64,000 nucleotides of DNA from Paramecium sonneborni. Taxonomy: Eukaryota > Ciliophora > Oligohymenophorea > Peniculida > Parameciidae. Position numbers and translations under genes: made by a program. Shown in pieces: positions 10,994 to 24,273 of this stretch. The first letter of the stretch is position 1. Each line of letters begins with the position of its first letter. Under the pieces are notes generated by a model, which was given only the letters and a program-made list of their open reading frames with translations, ran no database searches and was not told the DNA's origin. The stretch lies in NCBI GenBank assembly GCA_905182985.1, contig CAJJDN010000122.1, positions 64,746-128,745 of the forward strand. Reading direction: 5' to 3'.

Positions 10994-11824
10994 TCAATAA
11001 TATGTCATTGTAAAAACATTATAAGTATTATTTTTCCATTTAATTATGAATCCATTTGGATGATATTCAGCTATTTGAATTCCTAATATATTTATCCATT
11101 ATTTATCATAATCAGGTAATAATTTAGCCTCTTTTCCTTTATTTTGTACAAAATAACCTTTTAATTTTGGTTAATTGCATTAATACAAAACAAAATCACC
11201 AGTTTGATTAACAAAAAAGTTAAACTTTCCTAAATATGTTAATTAATCTAAACTCTATTAAGCCATTGCTTCAGCCGAATTCATTTCATTTATAAGTAAT
11301 TGTTGAGAGTTGCTAATTGAATATTATTAATTTTATTATCCTTATTATTATGGGTATTAGAATTGGTGTTATTGTTATTATTATTATTATTATTGTTATT
11401 ACTATTATTATTGTTATTATTATTATTATTGTTATTACTATTATTATTATTATTATTATTGTTATTATTATTATTATTATTATTGTTATTATTATTATTA
11501 TTGTTATTATTATTATTATTGTTATTACTATTATTATTATTATTATTATTGTTATTACTATTATTATTAATATTATTATAGTGATTATTATTATTATATT
11601 TATTATTATTAAAACTATTGCTATTATTATTAAAGATGTTATTATTGCTATATTTATGATTATTATTACTATTAGAACTATTATTGTTATATTTATGATT
11701 ATTATTATTATTAGAATTGTTATTATTGCTATTATTATTATTATTATTATTATTATTAGAACGGTTATTATGGCTATAATTATGGTTGTTATTATTATGC
11801 AATTTATTAGTTAATATTAAACAT
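10994..11824 (-). CDS. Polyglutamine protein, 67-Gln tract
   Basis: 276 residues in one exon, from the ATG at 11824 to the TGA at 10994. The (TAA/CAA/TAG)n repeat is Gln in this frame. The apparent poly-Asn, poly-Ile and poly-Leu frames across the same bases are shadows: only this frame is pure at every interrupting codon (TAG, CAA) and continues into ordinary protein. The order is MFNINQQIAQQQQPQLQPQQ, then Gln-rich repeats with PFQ and SQI units, then 67 uninterrupted Gln (about 11369-11569). A compact C-terminal domain of about 95 residues follows, with LGKFNFFVNQTGDFVLYQCN and GIQIAEYHPNGFIIKWKNN. That domain looks folded and beta-rich but is not recognised. Poly-Gln proteins often act in transcription or in condensates; the function here is unknown. 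Confidence 0.8.
11369..11569 (-). repeat. Trinucleotide (TAA/CAA/TAG) tract, 67 Gln codons
   Basis: An uninterrupted run of 67 triplets, each TAA, CAA or TAG on the minus strand. Because TAA and TAG are Gln here, the tract codes pure polyglutamine. It is a likely length-variable microsatellite. Confidence 0.9.
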
Positions 11825-12194
11825 CGATTAGGTTACTGGTTATGGATTTTTTATAAATTACGGAAAGGGTAATGTATTTGTTTAATTTATTGGGACAAAC
11901 TTTGATGTATTTTGCGAAATCTAGTTTTAATTTTAATTTTATTGATGTATAGGATTTATCTTTGGTTCTTAATGTTGAGGATTAAAAGGAATTTAGAAAT
12001 TTTAGGTTTGCTAAGGATTTTTTTATAGCGAAATATTTGTTTTGTTTTAAAATTATTAATTATTGAACTATAAGTTTGTTGGAAGCTATGAATGAGTTTG
12101 AAATATCTAATTTCCTTAACATTATTAATTTGTGTTGACTTAAAATTGAGGAGAAAAAGCAAATTTGTTCTAAAATTAATTTGGTTAGAATAAA

Positions 12195-12746
12195 TCAACT
12201 TTAGGTTCTTAACCTGATGTAGAGAAGTGTATAACTAATTATGGATTAGGACCCAAACGATTTGTCACCTTAAACATTTACATTTCCATCAATGTTGCCA
12301 ATTTTTAGGTTTGCCCTAAATCTGTCACTATAATCGAGGATGGTAGTTTTTCTATGATATTTTAGGATAACGCATCGTCTAATACCTAAAAATTTCATTC
12401 CTATTACTTCTTCAAATGTAAAGTCTGATCTCAATTAAACTCCAAGATCTAATTCTTTTCCATCTTATTTAAACCAGCAAACTACACTAGGATATTAAGA
12501 AGTCATTTTTTCTTAATCTATCTATTTTGCATAAATAATTTTATTTTAAATGTTCAATTCCTGAAGGCTTTTATCAATATCAATTGCGTTTCTACATTCT
12601 TTATCATAAAAAAGTTAAACATTGTGTTATAACTATTCAACACATTTTTCTACGAGGTCTCTGATATAATGAAAGTTATATTCGACTTAGATTTATTAAA
12701 CTTAAGCTGGAGGCAAAGTTTCCACTGTTATATAATTTTTATTCAT
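12195..12746 (-). CDS. Unknown protein with two ubiquitin-like-looking segments
   Basis: 183 residues, no intron. The first half (YNFHYIRDLVEKCVEQLQ ... DIDKSLQELNIQNKIIYA) resembles a ubiquitin-like fold, with a helix followed by the L-x-x-L-x-I turn before the last strand. The second half has VVCWFKQDGKELDLGVQLRS then FTFEEVIGMKFLGIRRCVI, also reminiscent of a ubiquitin-like domain. This is a weak impression and no Gly-Gly tail is present. The codon pattern, mixed charges and clean ATG-to-TGA frame argue that it is a real gene. It lies about 370 bp from the polyglutamine gene. Confidence 0.6.
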
Positions 12747-12889
12747 TAATAGAATTTGATTAAATAATATAATCTTCTAGATTCATCAAAGTCTAACTTT
12801 TTCTTATTTTTGAATAGGAAAATTGTTAATCTTTTTATTCATATTAATAAATGTAAGAATTTAATTTATTGGATATTTATTAATAAATC

Positions 12890-13513
12890 TCATCTATTTT
12901 CTCTGAGTTATAAGTTTTTTGTTATTCTAATTTATTTTTATAAAAGAAATTCTATCAAAGCTTATATAAATTTTAAAGAGTTACCATAAATATATTTAGA
13001 TTTAACATCTACATTTGATTCAATTTATTTGAAAAAAATGATAAAATATAATGAATTTCTTTTGTGAATTTTAAAATTTAAAGACCTACATTTTGAATAA
13101 AAATATATTATACTTTTTTGTAATTTATCAAAGTAAATACTGATTATATCACTGTTAATTTAAAAGATAATAGCACAATTAATTGATTTATGTATCTTTA
13201 ATTATGATTTTATATTTTAGTTTTCTTTTAATATTTGATTTATACTATTTACTTCACTATGTTCATCATCTATTTAAGATTTTCCTTTTATATTTTAAGA
13301 AAATTTTATCTATAGTAACGATTATTTATACTATTGTCCTTTAGCAAAATATCGGTGATAAAATTCTTTTTATAAGCTAATATTTCTATTTATTTTAAAA
13401 TTATAAGTCTTAATTGTCTCTTCACACAATTTCATTAAAAAGAATTACATCCAAATTTAATAGAGTTTTTAAATAAATTATGATATTAAAGATTAACAAT
13501 TTAAGATAAGCAT
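12890..13513 (-). CDS. Hypothetical protein, 5' end unresolved
   Basis: A TGA-free minus-strand frame of 207 codons from an ATG at 13513, with others at 13450 and 13435. It has mixed composition, for example MKLCEETIKTYNF and KGKSQIDDEHSEVNSINQIL. The frame stays open upstream to about 13625 without an ATG, and another coding-like frame (LPYKIKRYKNILKYHF, INDEDCNKFAKMFYL) lies at 13620-13840. An unresolved intron or a frameshift may separate them. No family is recognised. It may be a decaying gene. Confidence 0.4.
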
Positions 13514-13989
13514 ACATTAATTAATTTAATATATTAAAGTTTTAAAAAGATAATTCAAAATAGTTAAATTTAAATATTTACAATCTAGATCTTTAATTTT
13601 TTCATTAGAAAACAAACTAAATAAAACATTTTAGCAAATTTATTACAATCCTCATCATTAATCTTTATGACAAAGTGATATTTTAATATATTTTTGTATC
13701 TTTTTATTTTATAAGGAAGAATCAAGTATTTATTAAAGTTATGATAAAATTGTTAGGTGAAATTTATTAATTATTTTATTTTTAAATAATAAGTATAATA
13801 AATATAGTATTAATCTTTAGATTAATTTTATATTTCTTTTTTTCTAGAAAATCAATCAGTTTCTGAATTTATTTATTATTCTAAAAGACTTAACAGATGA
13901 TAATCAAGCTTGAATAAAGATTGATATCAGGAATTAGTTAGAAATGTATATTTTAATTATTATTTAAATGCTTGTTTTTAATTTAATGT

Positions 13990-14748
13990 TCAAAAAAATA
14001 AAGGGTATTATTTTCCCATATTTCTATCTAAGTCTATTATTTTCCAGGTAGGATTATTTCCAAAATAAACTTCTTTTTCATTATAAAATAATATTGATTT
14101 TAAGGTTGAAAAAAGACTTTTTAGCTCTTCTGCATCCTTAAGTACCATAAATCTGACATGATGAAAATTTTCAGGTTCATGCTTATTAATTTTTTAATAA
14201 ATATACTTCAAAGTCTGATATTTTTAGACTCAATTTAGATTTTATAAAAGCTCCTATTTATACACAATTCAACAGCTCTTTTGCTTAAGAATTTAATTAA
14301 ATAAATTTTGGAAATTCGTCTAATGATTATAAAACAGTCTAAATTGTTTCAAACATCTTACATGATCATACAAGGAAATGTTTCGATTAACACTAATAAA
14401 AAAATTAAACTCTGTGAAAAATATTTCTTCTTAAACTTCATCATTCAATACTTTTTCTAATTTTAATGATTAATTCTAAATTCTTGAAAGTCCTTCAATA
14501 AATTAATCTGCTAATTATTTATCACAAACTTCTTGAACATATAAATTAAAATCATCATCTTAAATTGAATTAAGAAAATTATTATATGCATAAATAAACT
14601 AATCCTTACTAACATCAAAATCACATAATTTTATTTATATTGATTGATGATTTTAGATATATTTGGAAACATCTTTAAATCCTTTTGGATTGTAAGGAAT
14701 GAATGAGCTTGAAAAATATGTTTTAAACTTTTGACAAAATTTAATCAT
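13990..14748 (-). CDS. Probable mitochondrial TIM44-like / MRPL45-like protein
   Basis: 236 residues after removing two introns (14339-14361 and 14182-14206), which restore one frame across the gene. The C-terminal part, LLNCVQIGAFIKSKLSLKIS, then FHHVRFMVLKDAEELKSLF and a closing NPTWKIIDL, has the arrangement of TIM44-like domains: a beta segment, a charged helix, and a final W-x-I-x-D strand as in mitochondrial ribosomal protein L45. The match is by eye and modest. The N-terminus is basic with hydroxyl residues (MIKFCQKFKTYFSSSF), compatible with a mitochondrial presequence. The second intron ends AAG. Confidence 0.5.
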
Positions 14749-14825
14749 AAAAATTAATTGTAATTTTTATGCATCTAAATACAAAAATAATATATTGATA
14801 TAAAATTAATTATAACTTTAATTTA

Positions 14826-15319
14826 TCAATTATTTTAAAAAGAAAAAGTAATGGAAGTTTACTTAAATTAATTCATCTAATTTATTAATTGTAGCATTTC
14901 ATAAATATCAGTTTTCTTTGTAATCTTAATAAATTTCTGATCAAATTAATTTAAATGATATTTAACAAGATTCTCTTTTACTGTAGATTTTATTTATTTT
15001 ATTTTTGATAAACTCAACTAAATTTAAAATTAGTAATCTAATTTTCAGATTCAATATATTTGATTTCATTCAATATTTAATCTAAATTATTATTTTAATA
15101 GGATTATTTGAAGTAATTTGTGAAGTATTTACTAATTTATTTTAGGTTCTATTTATTTGAACAGAAATTAAAAATAGAAAACTAAATACTATTGATATTG
15201 ATAATAATTAATTCAAATAAATTTTGTAAAATGTATTTAATTTCAAAATATAAATAAGAATAAAAATCTATATTGTAATTTTTATTATTGATAAATTAAC
15301 TAATTAATATGAGTCATAC
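14826..15319 (-). pseudogene. Coding-like minus-strand segment, frame broken
   Basis: The 3' part (14826-15015) reads fluently (LVKYHLNQFDQKFIKITKKT, DIYEMLQLINQMNQF) to a TGA at 14826. Upstream pieces (LDQILNEIKYIESENQITNF) lie in another frame, and no convincing short intron joins them. It is either a gene with an unusual intron (a 38-nt GT-CAG candidate exists) or a relic. No family is recognised. Confidence 0.3.
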
Positions 15320-16325
15320 ATTCCAGAAAATTGTGAATGAATAAATGATTATTTCTTTATTAATGATAATAATTGAATAATACATTAATAATTAATAGTA
15401 GTTATTTTCATCAATTTAAAGTTCAACTTAATTGTTTAAAATGAAAATAAACAAATTTGCTTTATGAATTTAAATTAGTTTTATTCAATTTAAATAATCT
15501 AAACTTTGGGATTACGTTAATAAATAATGAAGAGCTGAGAATTTACAACATTAAATAAATTTTTGGACAATTTTCAAGGAATTAAATATGATTTATTTAA
15601 TTATTAATCTGTAAAATAAGAATTGAAAGAACTTTATTGTTATAGATGTAGAGAATTGAGATAAATCGAAATATCATAAAAATCAAATGTAAAATAGAAA
15701 TAAATTAGCAAATGATCCAGAATATTTCCTTAGTAAAATGTTAGAATTCAATAATTTATATTCTGAAACAGAATTTATTTTTAGTTTTTTCATATGAATT
15801 AGAATTGTATTATTATATTGTTTTTTGTTTCAAAGTGTGTTGATTGTGTTAAAGTTAATTAATATAAACCTAATTACGATTTATAATTTAAATAAATTAT
15901 GAACAGTTGATTGTTTTAAGGAATCTAAATTATAGAATTGATATCTAAATTTTTAATGATGCAGTTTATTTGTTTTTAAATAATTTTAGTTATATTCTTC
16001 AGTGATTAGTTATTTTTTGTTTTGGATATAAATATATACATTATATTGATAAGTAATCTAAAGTTATTAATCATAATGGATTTCTAAAATTATTAATTCC
16101 AATAGTATTTAATGATAATTAAATTTAATTGTAAAGTTGAACTAGATTTGAAAAGTATAGGTAAATGAATATTTAGATTCAAGGATCAAAAGTTAACTAA
16201 GTAAAAATGTTGAATAAATTATTTTTTATAAATAATTAATGGCAGAATAGAATAATCCTTTAGATCTGAATGGTATGCTGATGCAAAATTAAATATATTT
16301 GTTGTAATGTACTTAAATTATAAAC
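15320..16325. other. Gene-poor stretch with short coding-like fragments
   Basis: On the plus strand, 15510-15790 shows coding-like pieces in two frames (TTLNKFLDNFQGIKYDLFNY, LANDPEYFLSKMLEFNNLYS) that I cannot join with a normal intron. Nothing convincing is seen in the rest. Confidence 0.3.
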
Positions 16326-16833
16326 TCATTTTTTGGCTGGAGCTTTCTTTTAGACTTAAGGTTTATCAGCAGCAGCAGCAGCAGCGGCAGCTTTTTAAGC
16401 AGCAATGACTTAAGCATTTACAGTATAAATGTATTATTTAGAATTTTATTCTCCAGCTGGTACCAATAAACCTGATTTTGCAAAATGTCTAATGCATCTT
16501 CTTGCCAATGAACTTTAATAAGGAATTAAGAGACCAATAAATACCCATTTACTTTGAATTTATCTGATACTGTTGAGACTGTTATCAATGAACCCATTTT
16601 TGGTAATTAGGTCTCAATTTATTTGTAGGATGTATTATCTAAAAACACAGCATTGTTTAATTTATCCTTTGCTCTTCCCTTTGTCCATTTCTAACCAAAT
16701 TATCAAAAATACAATTTTACCTTCTTTGTTTATTTACTTCTTTAAGAAGCTGCTTTAGCAATCTAATCCTTTGTTTTCTTTTAACCTTATGTTGGTTGTT
16801 TTCCCTAAAAGATTATTTATGAAGTATTACCAT
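16326..16833 (-). CDS. RPS25: 40S ribosomal protein eS25
   Basis: 139 residues after removing three introns: 16805-16830 (directly after the start ATG), 16691-16720 and 16513-16544. Clear eS25: a basic N-terminus ending KKKWTKGRAKDKLNNAVFLD, then SYKQIETQLPKMGSLITVST, the winged-helix core VSDKFKVNGSLARRCIRHFA, and KSGLLVPAGEQNSKQYIYT. The core matches the family pattern (ERLKIRGSLARAAL). The C-terminus has eight Ala in a row and ends KKAPAKK. eS25 sits in the small subunit head and helps IRES-type initiation in other eukaryotes. Splicing all three introns is needed for the frame, which supports the model strongly. Confidence 0.96.
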
Positions 16834-17624
16834 GATTTTAAATCTTTAATAAAATTTTTTGAAAAAAATTTAATATAAATTAAAGTAAAATCTCACTAAT
16901 ACTCATGCCAATAAAATATACTAATCTATATGGTTATACTCTATGAATCTAACATAATTAAACCTTTATTTAAATAAGATTAATCAATAATTTAAATTGA
17001 TTATATGAAATTCAAATAACAATCGAAAATAGAGAATCATAAAAAATAATCAAATTCTATTTAGAAATTCATTTTTTATATAAGACTTAATTTAGAATTT
17101 TAGTTTTCAAATAAAATATGAATTAGAAATTCTAAAAAACATATATAGATAAAAAGTATTAAATAGAAGAAGAATTAATATATATTTTAAAATAATTTTT
17201 TAAGAATCACAATAATCTACCAAATTAATCATTTTAATATGATGCATTAATATTATAAAAATCAAAATCAAATGTTAATAAATTTAAGAAAAAATTAGAA
17301 ATAGAAAATTTTATTTGATTGTCTTTGTTAATATTTGATAAAATAATAAATGAAGTTTAGTATTAATTTTATTGAAATTAAATAAGATTAGAAAATAAAT
17401 AACAGATTAATTGATCAAAACTTATAATACTGATGTTTTTATAAAATGGAATGATAACTTGATTAATGAAGAAAATGTAAATATTCAGCAGTTTAATTAC
17501 TAAAAGATTACTTTTATCTAAACTAAATGAATGAATATAATAAGGTAATCATTTAACAGATGAATTGAATTAATTATTGCAGGTATTAAATGAAAACAGA
17601 AAATATTAATAATAAATAATTAAT
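16834..17624. other. Intergenic, no intact gene
   Basis: 790 bp. A plus-strand frame from 17111 gives about 66 codons (MNQKFQKTYIDKKYQIEEEL) before a TGA, followed by frames interrupted by further TGAs. This is not enough to call a gene. Confidence 0.35.
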
Positions 17625-19513
17625 TCATTATTTTTGCCTATTATATTTAAAAACTTAATATTATGTAAGTGTTTATAATTTAGCTTGTGATAAAGTTTTT
17701 CTTTTATTGCTTGGACTCCTTGATAAATTTGAGTACTTTTCAAAAATCTATTCTCTGCTAGGTAAAAAGGGGCTCTTTAAAATAATTTTATCTTAATGGC
17801 TTTATGAATGAGATTCAGAATGTTAATGATAATTTGATTATCTTTTAATTAATTGTTTTTCAAAAAAGCTATGTTGAATATCTTTACTTGGAGTTATTTA
17901 TGTTTTTATTTTTCCATTTGACAATTCAGAACGATGTGTCAAATCTTTCCATTCTAGATTTCTTAATTGATTTACTGATTCTTACTCTTTAATTGAAGGA
18001 TTAATAGTTTATAATAATTCTTACAATTATGTTTATGGATTGAGATTTTATTAATATGATTATTATAACTATATTGTATTCTACTAATCCTTTGATTGAG
18101 AATTATAATAGAAATTGTCCAAAATATCATCTTCATGATCTGTTTCACTTTTATAACTTATGTTATCAGGATTCTATTATTGAATTTATTATAAAGCCTT
18201 TATGATAAGCGATGCCTACTCTTAATAATTCACTTAATTTTAACTGATGAATATCTTAACATATTTCTGATATTTAGTACTAATATCATGAATTTCTAAA
18301 TTCCTTCTTCTTTATGGTAATCCACAATTAAATTTCATCGAACTCACCACATGAGGTTTCTCGTGCATTCTCAACTCACTGCCAATAAATAGCATATTTA
18401 CATTGCAATTTACACATTCTCTATTCCTAAAACACTTTTTATTTCTGGACACAGACTAGGATTGGTAAATTAATAATTTGAAATTAAGTCTTTTCCACTC
18501 AAATTACATCTAGAATTACCTAACACAACGCCATCTGGGTTGAGCATTGGTACCACAATCACATTTAATTATGTTTATTTTAATTACTTGATCAATTCTT
18601 CAGCTAAATATGATGTATTTGAATCTACTGGTCTAATACGAGCTACTATTAAAATAAGTGGACCATTAAATTTCTATACCCAATAATAAATAGGATATTA
18701 TAACCTAGATAATCCTAATTATCCATATTATCCATTTTCTTTTAACTAATTGTACGAAAATGGTTTTTAAAAACTTATTATATAACTTTCATAAGAAGAC
18801 TTTACTTCAAATGAACATTATGCAAAATAATGATCCTTACGTTTAATATTTGTAAATGAATAATGAGAAGGAACAAAGTATTCATGATTATCAGAAAGTC
18901 TCAATATATGCACTTCTCTATTCTTTTCTATTGCTCTCAAATTTATTATATTGACTTTTATACTCATTTCTTTAAATGCATAAATTTTTAAACCCAAAGA
19001 GAACCATTTACAAAAACCATGAGAATTTGTATCTGATTTCAATACAATCTTAACTGTGTCATTCTTGCAATAATAGATTTCTTAAACGTTACATCCTTCG
19101 AATCCTCCAAAAATTTCATAATCTCTTGGATGATTTGCATCATATTTATATTTTAAATTCTTTAGACTTTCCTATAATTCTGAAACATTTTTTATTGGTA
19201 TATAGTTTTATTTACAAATGTTTTCCTTAACTTCAATATTGAATTCTTCATAGTAAATCATATTAGATGAATTATTAGGTGATTGATTTCTCTACAATTA
19301 ATCATTATTAATAACACTAGTTCTATAACTTATATTTCCCTTTGTTTATTTTATATTTTGTTAAGGATTACTTGTAAATGTCCTTTTTGTTAATCTCCCT
19401 TAAATCATTGATTACTATTCTTCTCCTAATTTCATCCAAATAAATTTTGGTTTTGGATCATCAGGTAAACCAAGCAAAATTGGAAGTGCTTTTGGAATTC
19501 GATTATAAAACAT
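17625..19513 (-). CDS. Cytosolic carboxypeptidase-like (M14B) probable pseudoenzyme
   Basis: 620 residues with one intron (18427-18452). Residues about 90-250 match the N-terminal beta domain of tubulin-deglutamylating CCP/AGBL proteins ([20 protein letters not shown], then [14 protein letters not shown]). The M14 core begins but is degraded: the zinc motif HPGE is replaced by RPVD, while [20 protein letters not shown] keeps the family's NPDGV segment. The core then stops and runs into a Gln/Ser-rich tail of about 260 residues. The second zinc His and the catalytic Glu regions are not visible. Active CCPs trim glutamates from tubulin tails in cilia; this copy probably cannot, and may bind tubulin or be a relic under constraint. 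The start at 19513 gives a long unbroken frame. Confidence 0.75.
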
Positions 19514-19961
19514 TAAGAAAATATAATTACTTATTCTAACGATTAATCAATAATTATATTACTCAACTCATCTTATCTAATCTCAACTTATTATCATTAT
19601 TCTATCAGCTTAAAAGACTCATTCCTTATTTTATTTACTTTTCTTTACTATTACTTTTTAACTATAATTTTGATCACCATGCTTCATTTTAGAATCAGTT
19701 TACAAATACTTGTGAGACTTTTTTTTAAATTAATCTTTATTGAAAATCATATCAATTCAATTCAAGTTTTAGAAAAATATGATTTTGTATTTTTATTTCA
19801 AACTTCATCATTAGTAATTTATCATTAATTATAAATGAAGACTACTTTAAAAAAGAATATTCAATTTTCTTATTCAAAATAAAATAAAGAACAACGAATT
19901 ATTATGAACAAGCTTTTATAAATATAAAAATTATAATGATGTAAGTATATCTATCATGAAT

Positions 19962-21185
<1,224 letters not shown>

Positions 21186-21186
21186 N
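21186..21186. other. Single N joining two identical copies
   Basis: Lies between two direct copies of 1224 bp. Probably an unmerged contig overlap. Confidence 0.9.
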
Positions 21187-22518
<1,332 letters not shown>

Positions 22519-22589
22519 GATTTATATATATTAATTATAATTTTGCCGTATTTTATAATAAAATAATAGTATATAAATTTAATAATAAA

Positions 22590-23821
22590 TCATTGATTTT
22601 ATAACAATTTGTAGCTTTGATTCAAATGATGCAATTTATTTATTAAGGAATCAATTTTGGAATTATTTTCTTTCATTCTTTATGATGATAATTTACTTTA
22701 TTATATCTTAACATTATTAAATGAATTTTGATTTAAATCTCTCTAAAATAGACCACTTTATTCATTAGTCTGATTACGATACTTTTACATAATATCTTTC
22801 ATCTACTTAATTTGACTATCTTCCTATTCACTTAAATTACTTAAATCAATTTCTTTAGTCTATGTATAATTAGTCTTTGGTAGAAATGAAGACTCTTAAG
22901 ATCTGAAACTTTTATCACTCCCTTATTATTCAATCAAACTATTATGTAAAGTCACTTCTCCTAATTCTTTAACTTTTTCTGAAAATTCTTTTAGTTATAA
23001 TTTAACCTACTTGCTATCTTACATATTCCATTTATCATCTAAACAAACTATTAATTTATTCAATAATTATAGTTAATTATTCATTTAATCATACATCTTT
23101 TTAAGTTCCTTACTATTCATTTATAATGATCCAGCTAGATTACTTTTGCTTGATTTCTTTGAATTAAAACATGAAGTTTTTTCTAGTTTATGAAAAATAT
23201 CCTTCATAACTTCTCTATCATTATTTGTCAATTTATCATCTTCTACTTTCATTATTGCTTTCGAAGCAGTCTTAAATAATCTCTATTATTCTAAAATAAC
23301 AATAAATTTATACAGTTATTAAGATTGGTGAGTATTTAGCTAACATGATCTCCACGAAAGCTAATATTATTACTTTATGGATATATCACATATGGTTAAC
23401 ATTATTAAGGTTGATTGTTTACAACATATTAGGGTTGTTAAACTATAGCACTGACAGGTACAGAGAAACTTTAATTACTTAAATATTAATTTGTTTATTG
23501 TCGAATAGGAGGACAAGAAACAGCTTATTATGTTTATATTCTATGATTCATCATAGGTTGCTTTTGCTAAACTTTAAATTAATTAGTATTAAAGTCATCC
23601 AATTTATTTGGAGATCTAGATACTTTAAACTGTTGAGTTTTGTATGAATAATATTATGACTCTGATTTATATTATTATGTAGAATTCTCATCAAATATTG
23701 GTTTCCTACAGATTGGTGCAGAATTATCTTTGATTTCACATATATTCTTACCTCTTTATTGTTTAAATGGATTAATCTAATCCAATCTATTCCTTATTCC
23801 ATTGGCTTCACAACATCCCAT
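22590..23821 (-). CDS. Unknown protein with MGCC N-terminus (lipid-anchor candidate)
   Basis: 402 residues after one 23-nt intron (23291-23313). It starts MGCCEANG; Gly2 followed by Cys3-Cys4 is the usual dual N-myristoyl/palmitoyl signal for membrane attachment. Residues 20-170 are Gln/Asn/Pro-rich and disordered. The second half is helical with coiled-coil potential (MYDQMNNQLQLLNKLIVCLD, KLQLKEFSEKVKELGE). No domain is recognised. Its start is about 450 bp from the EXO1 stop, and it lies just upstream, on the same strand, of the AGC kinase gene, which also begins MGN. No function can be assigned. Confidence 0.75.
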
Positions 23822-24273
23822 TATCGTTAATTTAATAATAAAACAGAAATATTAATCTCAATTTTATTTTATATTAAATAAAGTCATTTTTATTTTATTT
23901 TCTCCATATTTTTTATGGTTTCTTTAGATAACAGATTTTTATGCTTCATTGATATTATTAAAAGAATAAGACTATTATTAAATAATAAATAATTTATTAA
24001 TCTCTATTTTGATATTCAATCAACACATCAATAGATCTAGTCTAATTAATCAAATAAAACTAAATATCATTGTCAGAAAATATGAAACATAAGCAACTTT
24101 AAAAAGAAAAAAAAAATTGTTATTAAATCATTTAAATTTCCAAAAATATCAAATTGGATAGACAATGATTAAATAAATTTGTTATAATATAAAACTTTTT
24201 AATCTTACTTATCATTGAAGAGAAAATTGAGATTAAGAATTCTAAAAAAAATTGATATATAATGCTATTATAT
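23822..24273. other. Intergenic, nothing seen
   Basis: About 450 bp of AT-rich sequence between the EXO1 stop and the start of the MGCC protein gene. No open frame or RNA signature stands out. Confidence 0.4.

Noticed and set aside
11290..11814. Poly-Asn, poly-Ile and poly-Leu proteins on both strands
   Set aside because: Shadow frames of the polyglutamine gene; they do not stay pure or continue into ordinary protein with a proper start.
11842..12192. Plus-strand frame starting MDFLQITERVMYLF, then two TGAs
   Set aside because: 74 codons before a TGA is not significant in this composition, and the intervening segments have no family match. No gene called.
17111..17690. A plus-strand frame in which several TGAs fall where Trp would fit, as if TGA were sense
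   Set aside because: If TGA were sense there would be no stop codon at all and every frame would be open, so the pattern carries no weight. Well-identified genes here all end at TGA.
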